Under the pieces are notes generated by a model, which was given only the letters and a program-made list of their open reading frames with translations, did no database searches and was not told where the DNA came from. Made by a program: the position numbers and the translations under genes. This document shows positions 34,615 through 44,184 of a stretch of DNA of 64,000 nucleotides, one piece after another. How positions within the stretch are numbered: position 1 is the stretch's first letter; each line of letters opens with the position of its first letter. Source of the stretch: Flavivirga aquimarina (lineage in GTDB: Bacteria > Bacteroidota > Bacteroidia > Flavobacteriales > Flavobacteriaceae); contig NZ_JAUOEK010000056.1 of the NCBI RefSeq assembly GCF_030540835.1, forward strand, positions 62,001-126,000, written 5' to 3'.

Positions 34615-37600
34615 AGGAAGTACAAACACATATCATTAAAAGTCAACGCTATGAACTAATTTTAGATAATGCATCAGAAGCATATGCATATCAATCTAAA
34701 ATAAGCAGACTTCAGGAATACGGCATCAACCGCATTTTGCAGAAAGTGATGGACAAGTATAACAGTTCGGAATATTTAGATCAATTTGATGAGGTTTTTT
34801 TAGATATAGGAACGATTTCAGTAGCAGGTTTTGAAATAGGGTTAGAGCAAAGAATAGAAGAAGCATTAACCGATTTTTTTAGAAATAATAGCTATGAAAA
34901 TGGCACTTTAAAAATTGGGAAACGCAAACAGCTTTATCATAAACACATCGAACAATTTGAGTTTTTTCTAAAAAACGGTTATGTAAAATGGAATGCTTCT
35001 ATGTCTAGCAAACCTATTGAAATATTTAAAACCTTACTCCAGAATAATAAAAAGGAACTTGTTGATCTGTTAAAAAACCTGGGACAAAAAGAAACCGTAC
35101 GTAAACGTTTAATAACACAATTAGAAGATCCTTTTTTAGAGCAAATAGTTGTGGCAGCCGCAGGAGAAGAAGCTGTTTATATTAATGAATACCGTCGTTA
35201 TATCGTTAAACATCAACATGATTATAAAATAATTGAAGTCGATTCCGGAAGCTATAGAAATGCTATTTGGGAAATCACCCTGGCCTATATATTTACAGAA
35301 GTGAGAAGCTATTCTAACCAAAAGAGTTTTTTACAATACCTTATTCGCAAAATAGCCCAGAAATACAGATTAACATACAAGAGTTTACTTCACGCTATTG
35401 TGTTAGGAATTAAAAGCCGTCAAAATAAAGAAGGTGTTATTATTGATTTTGAAAAGTTATTGGTCACATTGGAAAAAGAAGAAGATGAAAAATCAAAAAA
35501 CATTTTTAATGATGATTTAAAAAAGAATGGCACCGTAGAGTTTACTAAACTTCTGGACTACTATTTAAAATACAATTCGTTGCCAGCAAATAATACATTA
35601 ATGTCTTACAATGTACTATGTGAAGCTATAAGAATTAATAGTACTCAAAACTCAAAAACGTTTTACACATTTTTTGATCAGCATATAAAAAATAGAACCA
35701 ATATTGAGCAATGGGTTAAAAGATTTCCAGACCATATACTTAAAGATATAATCACAAAATCACCTAATAAAATATTCATAACATGCACTCTCTTTTTTAA
35801 GCAGATTTCAGATGTAGCCAACCGTTTGCAGGTTAGATCTTCAACTTTAGAGATGGCACAAAAATCGTTAGGGAAAATAGCTTTATACGCTTACAGTACG
35901 ATAGCTAACAGTTCTATAAATGACATAACAGCGTTTTTGTATGAGATAACGAAACATGTGGTGATTGATAAAGAATTCATTAGAATATTAAAAAGATTTG
36001 AAAGTAAAAAAAGCGTTGCACAGTATACCGCAATTAGGTCTTTTATTAACGAAGTAGAATTAATTCAAACAAACGAAAATTTAAAAACGACAGCATTAGA
36101 AATAGAGTCACCTTTGTCGGAATTATCAAAAAAAATATATTCAAATTATAATAAAAATAATGTCTTTGCTTTAATAGATTTTCAGAAGCAATTACAACAT
36201 ATTAACTGTAAAAAAGGAGTATTACAACTAGCTCTTTTATTATTAAAAATCTGTTCGTCAACACAGCAATATAGCAAACATGAAATAACCGATTGGGTAA
36301 TAGAACGACATAAAGAATTGCTGCAAAGCAAAGAACAGAACAACAAAGTCATTATTCAGCTATTACAGATTATTGAAATGTTGAGCATTGATAAAAAGGT
36401 CTGTGAAGGTATTAAAGAAGCTATTAAAACAACTGGAAAATCAAAAAATGAGCCTGTTAAATTACAAGAAAAGACCGTCTTAAATGAAGTTTCCAATGCT
36501 ATAATATATACATTCATAGGAGAAGTATACGAGCAGTTTTATAAGCGCACCACACAAAATTTAAAAGAAAGCATTGAAGCCTTAGTAGTTAAGTTTTGTA
36601 AAAAACATAATATTTCTAAAACAGTATTATTATCACGACTTCAAGAACAAATTTCAAATCGGATCGACTATAAAATTCTTAAAAGAATTCTTGACGATAA
36701 ACTATTCTATAAAAGCACCGATAATGATGAAATAAGTGAGAGATATAAAAGCGATGTTGTTCAGTATTTCTGCGTACATGGCAAATTACCCTGGTGGGGT
36801 AAAAGTAAATCATTAAAAGAATTACAAGAATATTTCAGGCAAACAGTTACATCGTTTCCAGATAGTTTTAAAGTATGGTTTGTTAATGCAAAAAATCAAC
36901 AGGCAATTATTCAACTGTTAGATGATGCATCCTATGAAATGATTATTAAACACGTAAATCCATCTGTAAATGGATCCGTGATTCGTATTAAAGCGCTAAT
37001 AGATGATCTTTTAGATAAAAAAATCTCAGGAATAAGAAGTGTACCATCCGATTATAAAAACAAAATAAAACACTTAATACTAAATTATACTTATAGGAAT
37101 CCTGTTTTAAACATAGCAGCATTAACAAACTATTTAATTGAAAATATAGTTTCTGCTTTTGCTATGAATGTATCGGACATTAAAGTTTTGCTACAAGAAA
37201 AACTTTATGATGAAAAAACGAATACTGGTTTAATAAAAGATGTAAAGATGTGGTTAGATGAAGAAGTAAAACCAATGTCTAAAACGTCAAAACTGTTAAC
37301 CCAAGTAGAACAATTAATTGACGATAAAAAAGATTGGAAACATGTAGTAGATACGGCCTCAAAAAAAGACGTTTTACCAATGCTTAAAAAGATATGCGTA
37401 AAAGCTCCGGAAGCATTGCTATTTAACTTAAAATACGCATCATTCAGAAAACGATTAATAAAAAAATTAAACAATACATCACATATTGAATTTATACAAT
37501 ATTTCATGGTAAAATCTGAACTATTGCGTTTTTTAGATGTAATAACCTTACTGGAAAAATGCCGTCTGCAACTTTCCGGATCAGAATATCAAAGCCTGTG

Positions 37601-38372
37601 GTATCACTTTATTGACCTTACGTTACTTAAAATAGCTATTGATAGCCCTGTACAATGGTCGGCGAAAGATTGGAGTATGATTCTTTATAAAAGTATAGAG
37701 CTGCTACCAGATAAAATAACATCAATAGAATTCTATCCTGAAACCAAGAAGGTTTCCGAAGATATTACGAATGTTATTTATGAAGTAGAGGAGCTTATAG
37801 AAAATAAAAAGGAAGAAGCTGTAGAAAATATAGAAGAAATGGAAGCTACAGAAGAAGAGGTTATTGGAGACAGTATTTATATCTCCAATTCCGGGATCGT
37901 GATACTGGGGCCTTATATAGCCATGTTGTTTGAACGGTTAGGGCTCTTAGAAAATGGTGTCTTTAAAGATGACTATAGCATTCAGAAAGCCATTTACATA
38001 CTACAATATGCAGCTACAGGAAAAGACGAGGTAGAAGAGCAAAACCTTATTCTAAACAAAATTATTTGTGGAATGCCTATTCATGATACTGTTGAACAAC
38101 ATATACCAATTACACCCAACGAAAAAGAAGTTGTTGAAAGCTTGTTGAAAGCTGTTATTACAAGTTGGAGTATTCTTGGAAACACATCCATTGAAGGTTT
38201 ACGAGAAACATTTCTGTGCAGAGAAGGTAGCATTAGTATTGAAGAAGATAGTTATATTTTAAGAGTAGAAGAAAAAACATTTGATATGTTATTAGACCAG
38301 ATTCCCTGGGGCATTGGAAAACTAAAACTAAGTTGGATGCAAAAATTAATAGATGTAATATGGAGAAATTAA
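34611..38372 (+). CDS. eCIS tape measure protein (CIS_TMP, Pvc14-like)
   Basis: 1253 residues with a GTG start overlapping the preceding stop. N-terminus HIIKSQRYELILDNASEAYAYQSKISRLQEYGINRILQKVMDKY, with FDEVFLDIGTISVAGFE, matches the CIS_TMP family. The rest is almost entirely helical with Lys/Glu-rich repeats (e.g. EELIENKKEEAVENIEEMEATEEE at about 1063-1086). The C-terminal part (about 1095-1253) has ILGPYIAMLFERLGLLENGVF, as family members do. It sets tube length by running along the lumen. At 0.15 nm per helical residue the upper limit would be roughly 190 nm. Confidence 0.88.
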   Translation: MKEVQTHIIKSQRYELILDNASEAYAYQSKISRLQEYGINRILQKVMDKYNSSEYLDQFDEVFLDIGTISVAGFEIGLEQRIEEALTDFFRNNSYENGTLKIGKRKQLYHKHIEQFEFFLKNGYVKWNASMSSKPIEIFKTLLQNNKKELVDLLKNLGQKETVRKRLITQLEDPFLEQIVVAAAGEEAVYINEYRRYIVKHQHDYKIIEVDSGSYRNAIWEITLAYIFTEVRSYSNQKSFLQYLIRKIAQKYRLTYKSLLHAIVLGIKSRQNKEGVIIDFEKLLVTLEKEEDEKSKNIFNDDLKKNGTVEFTKLLDYYLKYNSLPANNTLMSYNVLCEAIRINSTQNSKTFYTFFDQHIKNRTNIEQWVKRFPDHILKDIITKSPNKIFITCTLFFKQISDVANRLQVRSSTLEMAQKSLGKIALYAYSTIANSSINDITAFLYEITKHVVIDKEFIRILKRFESKKSVAQYTAIRSFINEVELIQTNENLKTTALEIESPLSELSKKIYSNYNKNNVFALIDFQKQLQHINCKKGVLQLALLLLKICSSTQQYSKHEITDWVIERHKELLQSKEQNNKVIIQLLQIIEMLSIDKKVCEGIKEAIKTTGKSKNEPVKLQEKTVLNEVSNAIIYTFIGEVYEQFYKRTTQNLKESIEALVVKFCKKHNISKTVLLSRLQEQISNRIDYKILKRILDDKLFYKSTDNDEISERYKSDVVQYFCVHGKLPWWGKSKSLKELQEYFRQTVTSFPDSFKVWFVNAKNQQAIIQLLDDASYEMIIKHVNPSVNGSVIRIKALIDDLLDKKISGIRSVPSDYKNKIKHLILNYTYRNPVLNIAALTNYLIENIVSAFAMNVSDIKVLLQEKLYDEKTNTGLIKDVKMWLDEEVKPMSKTSKLLTQVEQLIDDKKDWKHVVDTASKKDVLPMLKKICVKAPEALLFNLKYASFRKRLIKKLNNTSHIEFIQYFMVKSELLRFLDVITLLEKCRLQLSGSEYQSLWYHFIDLTLLKIAIDSPVQWSAKDWSMILYKSIELLPDKITSIEFYPETKKVSEDITNVIYEVEELIENKKEEAVENIEEMEATEEEVIGDSIYISNSGIVILGPYIAMLFERLGLLENGVFKDDYSIQKAIYILQYAATGKDEVEEQNLILNKIICGMPIHDTVEQHIPITPNEKEVVESLLKAVITSWSILGNTSIEGLRETFLCREGSISIEEDSYILRVEEKTFDMLLDQIPWGIGKLKLSWMQKLIDVIWRN

Positions 38373-39712
38373 TGAAAGAGAAAAGCGTTTTATTACTGCA
38401 ACAAGATATTGCATGGTTAGAAGTCGTTATAGATACAGCGCTTACATTGTATTTTGAAAATAATTGCAGTTATAATGATGTTAAAGACTTAATACCTCCA
38501 TTAATAACAGATGAAGTGTCTGGATACGCGCAATTGCTTAGAAAATATAATTTTGGATTCGAAGAACGTTTATTACTCATACTAGCGTTAGCACCGCTTG
38601 TTAAACCACAATGTTTAGATGTGTTTTTAATTAAAAATAAAAATTTAGACTGTGAATTTTCAGAATTTGGGGGCGTTAAAAACGAAAAACATTACGGATT
38701 TATACCAACACTGGAAACGGCTAGTTTTATTTTAGGAGGCGCAGTAGATATGCAAAAACGGCTTCATTTTATGAAAACAATAAGCAAGAATTATATCCTT
38801 TATAGCGAAGGTATTCTATATTCAGATAACTACCCAATCAGGCTTTATGAAAAGTTGCAAGTTTCAGAAGAACATTTAAGTAGTATCATTAGCGGTGAAA
38901 AATATTTACCCAGTTATAATTCTAAATTTCCAGCGCAGCAAATAACAACAAAATTAGCATGGAATGATCTTATTTTAGAAGAGCGAATAAAAAGTCAACT
39001 TAACGAAGTACAAGCATGGCTAGAACATAGCGACCTTATTTTAAATACATGGAATCTCGATAAAACTTTAAAACCAGGGTATAAAGTATTGTTTTATGGA
39101 GCACCCGGAACAGGAAAAACACTAGCAGCAACATTACTTGGAAAAGCAACTGAAAAACCGGTTTTTAGAATTGATTTATCAATGGTCGTGTCAAAATATA
39201 TAGGAGAAACGGAGAAAAATCTGGGTAGATTATTTGATGAAGCCGCATCTAAATCATGGATCTTGTTTTTTGATGAAGCCGATGCACTATTTAGCAAACG
39301 TACACAAACCAATTCGTCCAACGACCGACATGCAAATCAGGAAGTAGCTTATTTGCTTCAACGTATTGAAGACTTTGATGGATTGGTGATTTTAGCCACC
39401 AATTTACAAACCAATATAGATGATGCTTTTTTAAGACGTTTTCAAAATACCATCGATTTTCCAAAACCAAAATATAAAGAACGTAAATTGTTGTGGAAAA
39501 AAATGATAGGTGATGTTTTTGAAATGAAAGAAGGTACAGAAGGATTGGATAAAATAGCCAAGGATTATGAGTTATCCGGAGGTGAAATGATTAATGTTCT
39601 TAGATATTGTGCTGTAAAAGCAGCAAGCGAAGGCGAAAAAAAGACAAGTATAAATGATATAATAACAGGAATTAAACGAGAATATCGTAAATCAAATAAA
39701 ACACTTAATTAA
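38372..39712 (+). CDS. AAA+ ATPase of eCIS (Pvc15-like)
   Basis: 446 residues from the ATG overlapping the previous stop (TAATG); an in-frame ATG at 38360 is an alternative. N-terminal Pvc15-specific region (1-190) is followed by an AAA+ module: Walker A GAPGTGKT (about 243-250), Walker B WILFFDEADALF, arginine finger in DDAFLRRFQN and a lid helix. Pvc15-type ATPases are needed for particle assembly and are thought to remodel or load effectors. Cytoplasmic. It is 6 bp before the PAAR-like gene. Confidence 0.92.
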   Translation: MKEKSVLLLQQDIAWLEVVIDTALTLYFENNCSYNDVKDLIPPLITDEVSGYAQLLRKYNFGFEERLLLILALAPLVKPQCLDVFLIKNKNLDCEFSEFGGVKNEKHYGFIPTLETASFILGGAVDMQKRLHFMKTISKNYILYSEGILYSDNYPIRLYEKLQVSEEHLSSIISGEKYLPSYNSKFPAQQITTKLAWNDLILEERIKSQLNEVQAWLEHSDLILNTWNLDKTLKPGYKVLFYGAPGTGKTLAATLLGKATEKPVFRIDLSMVVSKYIGETEKNLGRLFDEAASKSWILFFDEADALFSKRTQTNSSNDRHANQEVAYLLQRIEDFDGLVILATNLQTNIDDAFLRRFQNTIDFPKPKYKERKLLWKKMIGDVFEMKEGTEGLDKIAKDYELSGGEMINVLRYCAVKAASEGEKKTSINDIITGIKREYRKSNKTLN

Positions 39713-39718
39713 ATTATT

Positions 39719-40108
39719 ATGGGAAAACAAGTATGTAGTGGAGCTATGCTCTCATGCACTATGGGAGACACACCATCAACACTAACTATATTGCCTACCA
39801 ATAAAGTAAACACGAGTAATATGCCGGCAGCAACCATTATGGACTATGTGCCTTTAGAGAATATCTTAACTTTTGGGATGTGCTCATCACCTACTAATCC
39901 GGTAGTTGCTACGGCAACTACGGCAGCACTTGGTGTTTTAACACCGATGCCTTGTGTTCCTGCTACGACCACACCGTGGTCACCAGGAATTAGTGATGTG
40001 TCAATTAATAATATCACGACTTTAGATGATAGTAGTACCTGCGACTGCATGTGGGCAGGAGAAATTTCTATTGAATCACCTGGGCAGGAGCAGACCAATG
40101 TTTCTTAA
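39719..40108 (+). CDS. DUF4280 PAAR-like spike tip protein (Pvc10-type)
   Basis: 129 residues. DUF4280 pattern is complete: VCSGAMLSCTMGDTPSTL, the ENILTFGMCSSPTNPVVA motif, LTPMPCVPATTTPWSPG and the C-terminal CDCMWAGEISIESPGQ. Several Cys residues (near 6, 13, 55, 79, 108, 110) fit metal binding at the tip. It caps the VgrG-like spike. Last gene of the operon; its end is 22 bp from the convergent DUF4157 gene. Confidence 0.9.
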   Translation: MGKQVCSGAMLSCTMGDTPSTLTILPTNKVNTSNMPAATIMDYVPLENILTFGMCSSPTNPVVATATTAALGVLTPMPCVPATTTPWSPGISDVSINNITTLDDSSTCDCMWAGEISIESPGQEQTNVS

Positions 40109-40130
40109 TGAAAAGGAGATGCTTCTAATG

Positions 40131-41816
40131 TTACATATCATTTTCTAAACTATCATTTCTAGCAACTGCAGTAGTAAAAAAATGATTGGCGAAAGGAACC
40201 CATTGCGTTTTAGGGATTTTCCCGCTATTTTCTTCAAATCTTCCAGTATTTCTCAATTTATTTCTATGGCCTCTCATTTCTACTAATGCTTTATCCTCAT
40301 CCATGCCATATGCTCCCATTCCATACCTGTATTCTGGGGGTAAATCTGCATGAGCTGTATAACCGGGAGGGGGAGACATCATATCTTTTGCTATTTCAGT
40401 TGTAAATATAGAATTGATCCAATCACCTAACTTTGGCCCTTTATTTCTGTCTCTCATAGGATCGTCTCTGGCCTCTTTATAGCTACCAGAGTAAAAAATA
40501 TAATCGTCTAAACCTAAATCAAGTTCACCAGGTAATTTTTCTTTTACCAAATCCCTCACTAAAGTCACTTTGACTTCTTTTTGCCTTGGATATCGTCCAA
40601 AATCATTATCATTGGCTATAGATCGAAACATGGTATTAAAATCAGACCTTGCCATAAGCCTGAAATAAGCTTTTGGTCCATCGTCATTTTTAAGGTTTTC
40701 ATCTGTACGGTTTTTAACTTGCAATACATATAATGCCATATATTGAATGAGCCCATGAATCTTTCTTTGTAAATGGTCAGTTAGCGTTAAATTATTTTCT
40801 TCTAAAACTTCATCAGCAGTATTTCTACTCGTTCTCGTTATAGCCTTTCTTCTTCCAATATGTTCATCAATTAACTCCCCTAAATTTTCTAATCGGACTC
40901 CTTCAGTAGATTGTGCACTTGCTCTAAAAAGGTCATCGTTTACTTCTATAGTAGCATCATTTTTTACATTACCCCCCTTTACAAACTCGTATTTTTTGTC
41001 TCCATTTTTACCGGCAACTATGTCAGCGGCCATTTCAGCAGCTGCTCCTACTGCACCAAGAACATCAGATTTCTTACTAAACGGTTTAGTTACAAACTCT
41101 ACATCCTCTTTAGTATCAGCTTCTAAAGAGAATTGATCATTTTCATAAACAATAAACTTTCTATCAGCTCCTAACACTTTATTTTTTGCTGATTCAAATT
41201 CAAAGCCCATTTTTAATTGCATAGGTGCATGTGTTGGTGTCAGACTTTTAATTGTAGATACTTGTTCTGAGGTAACAGAAAGTGCCTTAGCTCCCGTCAC
41301 ATCTGCTTCTTTCTCTAAACCTGTGTCATCATTAATATTGATTTCACCTTTCATCTGCATGGTAGGTTTCACTCTTCCTTGTTTTTGTTGTACTACGTGC
41401 CATGCTTCATGAGGTAAATGTTTTTCTTGACCAGATGCAATATGAATATCTGTTCCTTGCGCATATGCATGAGCCTGTAACTGTGCTGGTTTTGGAGAAT
41501 TATAGTGTACCCGAGTATCGCTCATATCAATACCTGAAAGGCTTTCAATACCTGATTTTAAGTTATCGGGCAGTCCTGTATTATTGATTGGTTGTTGTTG
41601 TCGATCACTATAGCTGTTTGCCATAGTTTGAAATTGAGCAACTCGTTTTGCCTGTGGACTGTTATCTGTTTTATCTTGAAGTTTTCTTTGTGCAATAGTT
41701 TCAGGTCTATTATCTGCAAATTTTAATGCAGATTCCTCACTACTTTGTATTTTAAGTGTATTATTTACAATCGATTTACTTTCATTATCTTGAGTTTTAC
41801 TGGTATATGATTGCAT
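40131..41816 (-). CDS. DUF4157 candidate eCIS effector
   Basis: 561 residues. Residues 1-46 share the ungapped leader with the 262-residue protein at 16561. Residues about 75-175 form the DUF4157 domain: NTGLPDNLKSGIESLSG, VHYNSPKPAQLQAHAYAQG, HEAWHVVQQKQGRVKPTMQ (HExxH at 136-140) and GLEKEADVTGAKA (third ligand Glu). The rest (about 200-561) is a unique C-terminal region: it opens MGFEFES and has DVEFVTKPFS, a weak echo of amidoligase-type (COOH-NH2 ligase) folds. DUF4157 occurs often in eCIS-linked toxins. No signal peptide, so release would be through the particle. Confidence 0.75.
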   Translation of the reverse strand: MQSYTSKTQDNESKSIVNNTLKIQSSEESALKFADNRPETIAQRKLQDKTDNSPQAKRVAQFQTMANSYSDRQQQPINNTGLPDNLKSGIESLSGIDMSDTRVHYNSPKPAQLQAHAYAQGTDIHIASGQEKHLPHEAWHVVQQKQGRVKPTMQMKGEININDDTGLEKEADVTGAKALSVTSEQVSTIKSLTPTHAPMQLKMGFEFESAKNKVLGADRKFIVYENDQFSLEADTKEDVEFVTKPFSKKSDVLGAVGAAAEMAADIVAGKNGDKKYEFVKGGNVKNDATIEVNDDLFRASAQSTEGVRLENLGELIDEHIGRRKAITRTSRNTADEVLEENNLTLTDHLQRKIHGLIQYMALYVLQVKNRTDENLKNDDGPKAYFRLMARSDFNTMFRSIANDNDFGRYPRQKEVKVTLVRDLVKEKLPGELDLGLDDYIFYSGSYKEARDDPMRDRNKGPKLGDWINSIFTTEIAKDMMSPPPGYTAHADLPPEYRYGMGAYGMDEDKALVEMRGHRNKLRNTGRFEENSGKIPKTQWVPFANHFFTTAVARNDSLENDM

Positions 41817-42138
41817 AAATTTTAGATATTATGTATGTGTTTGTCTTTGTATAATTTTATTTGTAAGTTATTAAAAATAAGCGATAAAAAGATTATTTGG
41901 AACGTTTTTTTAAAATTATTATTGGCTTCTATTGTAACATGATGAGCATCTATTTTAAGTTAAATGATGCGTACAATAGTCTAGTATTTCTTCTTTTTTC
42001 GAAAGTCATTGCATAAGGTCAGATTTGATTTAAAATCCGTTTATTCTATAAGCTAGTCCTTTTCCAATATCCTTTCCAGTTATGAATTACATGTACATTT
42101 ATAGAGAGTATGATAACGTTTTCTATATTTTTACTATT

Positions 42139-42170
42139 TCAAATAATTGTGCTCGAGCACAATTATTTGA
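42139..42170. promoter_or_regulatory. Perfect 32-bp palindrome containing LacI operator
   Basis: Both 16-bp arms match exactly, centred on CTCGAG. The core at 42148-42161 is TGTGCTCGAGCACA, the same as the sites in the LacI/kinase promoter (13/14 and 12/14). It lies 328 bp upstream of the CBM9-like gene and 323 bp upstream of the DUF4157 gene. Confidence 0.65.
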
Positions 42171-42221
42171 TTTTCCTTATGAAAATTAAAGAAATACATG
42201 TAACTTCGTTTTCATATTAAA

Positions 42222-42407
42222 TTAACGTGAATCTTGTTTAAGAGTTCAGAAGTCACTTCGAGTGAAATTCTGAAAGAATTTTGTATCGAGAAGCTTTTTT
42301 TAGTCGAAAATTTACTTGTCAGCCTGTCGGCAGACAGGTTTTCGATACGATTTTTTGCAAAAATCACTCAGACTGACACAAATTTTCTTATCCAAGATTC
42401 ACGTTAA
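42222..42407. repeat. 186-bp foldback repeat
   Basis: Bounded by perfect 15-bp inverted repeats (TTAACGTGAATCTTG at 42222-42236; complement at 42393-42407). Inside, GTCACTTCGAGTGAAATTC and the right part form an imperfect long hairpin with a REP-like core CCTGTC-GGCA-GACAGG at 42323-42338. The internal sequence ('cttcgagtga...gtatcgaga') resembles a repeat I remember from flavobacterial genomes. Confidence 0.65.
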
Positions 42408-42497
42408 ATTATTATAAATTTTTCAATTCAATATTTTTAATAATATGCTTTTCAATTTAAGTTAAAAGAAAAGTAATTTTTCAATGCTAAAGATTAG

Positions 42498-43139
42498 ATG
42501 AAACTTTACAAAGTAAATAATATTCCTTGTAATCAATTAATTATCACGGGGAAGGGTAATGACAAGCTTTGGGATAAAGCTGTAGTTTTGACTGATTTTA
42601 ACTCCCCGTGGGAAGATATAAAGCATACGAAAACAGAATTTAAAGCATTATGGGATAGAGACTACCTGTTTTTTTGTTATAAAGTTACAGATGCTACCAT
42701 ACATATTAACAACACAGATAATAGTTTTAATAGCATAAATATATCCGATAGGGTAGAGCTATTTTTTAGACCAAATTCATCTCTTAATCCTTATTATTGT
42801 TTAGAGATAGACCCAACTCCAAGGCTTATGGATTTTAAAGCATTACCAAATAAAAACTTTGATTTTAATTGGAATTGGCCGAGTGAAGATTTAATTATAA
42901 AATCTAACATTACAGATAAAGGCTATAGCGTTGAAGGTAAAATTAGCATACCTTCTTTAAAGAAATTAGACTTAATCCATAACGAAAAAATAGAGACCGG
43001 ACTGTTTCGAGCGAAATATTATAAAACAAAAAAGTCATCTTACGAGCCTGTGTGGATTACATGGGTTGATCCCAAAACCGATGAACCAAATTTTCATATA
43101 TCTTCTTCATTTGGCGTTTTAAAGCTAGAATCCAATTAA
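42498..43139 (+). CDS. CBM9-like carbohydrate-binding protein
   Basis: 213 residues without signal peptide. Order of motifs matches the family-9-like carbohydrate-binding/DOMON group: NDKLWDKAVVLTDFNSPWED, LWDRDYLFFCYKVTDATIH, DRVELFFRP, YYCLEIDPTPRLMDFKA and GLFRAKYY...WITWVDP. Such proteins are common in Bacteroidota sugar loci. It is convergent with the LacI gene (stops overlap by 4 bp). A LacI-type palindrome lies in the upstream gap, suggesting co-regulation. Confidence 0.75.
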   Translation: MKLYKVNNIPCNQLIITGKGNDKLWDKAVVLTDFNSPWEDIKHTKTEFKALWDRDYLFFCYKVTDATIHINNTDNSFNSINISDRVELFFRPNSSLNPYYCLEIDPTPRLMDFKALPNKNFDFNWNWPSEDLIIKSNITDKGYSVEGKISIPSLKKLDLIHNEKIETGLFRAKYYKTKKSSYEPVWITWVDPKTDEPNFHISSSFGVLKLESN

Positions 43140-44179
43140 TTTTCTATATAAGAACTTAAGTTTTCTGAATTTACTATATCTATAGGTAGAAGTTTTTGAT
43201 TTTGAATTTCTTTATCAAATAAGAAGTGTTCAACCAAATATGTTAAACCTAGATATGTTTGTGTTTTTGGGTTTTGGTGAATTAAAAACGAAATAATATC
43301 TTCTTTTAAAAAATCAATGTTTTCGGTTAATAAATCGTAACCTATAAGTTTGATGTTTTTTAAATTGTTATCACGAAGAATTTCTACTACTTTATATACT
43401 TTAGAAGTCGTTACAAAGATGCCAGAAATATTCTGTTTAGATTTCAAGAATGTGATAAGTGATTTATAAAGATTTTCCTGACTTACACTAAGTGTTGATA
43501 TTGTGTAACTATCATGATTTTGTTCATCGAAATAGTCTCTAAACCCTTTTTCTTTTTGTTGCATGTGGAGGGCATTGTTAAATGTCTCATCAATATGACA
43601 AATAATAATTTCAGAATTTTTTGGAGTAATCATATGCATTAATCGAGCTGCAACCCTGCCACTTTGAAATAAGTTTTGCCCCACAAAGCTAACCACTTGT
43701 TTTGAATCTATTTGGTTATTAAAGGTACTTACTTTAATACCTGCCGATTGATAATTTTTTACAACACTAATACTTTCTTTATAAAAGAGTGGAGCCAATA
43801 AAACAGCATAAGGAGATAAATTTAATATCTCATTATTAATATCTTTAAAAGATTTAGTGCTGTTAGGGCTATAAAAAAACAGTTTAATAACTATTCCAAA
43901 AGACTTAAATTCTGCAATCGCATCATTAACACTTTTAATACAAGGTTCCCAAAAGCTATCTTCTTCCGGGTTTGGTATTACAACATAAATTTGATAAACC
44001 TTATTATTTTTTAAGTTTCTTGCTATTGGGTTTGGTTGATAATCAATTTCTTCAAGTAGCTTAGTTACCTTCTCTAAAGCTTTTTGAGATACTTTCCCTC
44101 TTTTGTGTATTACTCTGTCGACAGTACCTTTAGACACCCCTGCCATTTTAGCTATATCTTTTATAGTGTGTTTCTTCAT
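43136..44179 (-). CDS. LacI family transcriptional regulator
   Basis: 347 residues from the ATG at 44179. A longer open frame of 58 extra codons exists but is rejected because the HTH starts right here: KKHTIKDIAKMAGVSKGTVDRVIHKRGKVSQKALEKV. A periplasmic-binding-protein-like ligand domain follows (about 60-347: IYVVIPNPEEDSFWEPCIKSVNDAIAEF..., NISGIFVTTSKVYKVVEIL, LIGYDLLTENIDFL). It is divergent from the sugar-kinase operon. Two operator-like palindromes sit in the shared promoter region, so autoregulation plus operon control are expected. Confidence 0.88.
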   Translation of the reverse strand: MKKHTIKDIAKMAGVSKGTVDRVIHKRGKVSQKALEKVTKLLEEIDYQPNPIARNLKNNKVYQIYVVIPNPEEDSFWEPCIKSVNDAIAEFKSFGIVIKLFFYSPNSTKSFKDINNEILNLSPYAVLLAPLFYKESISVVKNYQSAGIKVSTFNNQIDSKQVVSFVGQNLFQSGRVAARLMHMITPKNSEIIICHIDETFNNALHMQQKEKGFRDYFDEQNHDSYTISTLSVSQENLYKSLITFLKSKQNISGIFVTTSKVYKVVEILRDNNLKNIKLIGYDLLTENIDFLKEDIISFLIHQNPKTQTYLGLTYLVEHFLFDKEIQNQKLLPIDIVNSENLSSYIEN

Positions 44180-44184
44180 ATTAG

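Noticed and set aside
37790-37870. Glu/Lys-rich repeat in the tape measure protein as separate element
   Set aside because: It is continuous with the reading frame and typical of helical tape-measure proteins.
17766-40108. Intact prophage
   Set aside because: Sheath, tube and baseplate genes are phage-like, but there is no capsid, portal, terminase, integrase or lysis cassette. DUF4255, CIS_TMP, AAA+ and DUF4280 genes mark an eCIS instead.
17766-40108. Type VI secretion system (subtype iii)
   Set aside because: No TssJLM-type membrane complex, ClpV or TssB/TssC two-part sheath. The single long sheath protein and Pvc-type ATPase fit eCIS better.
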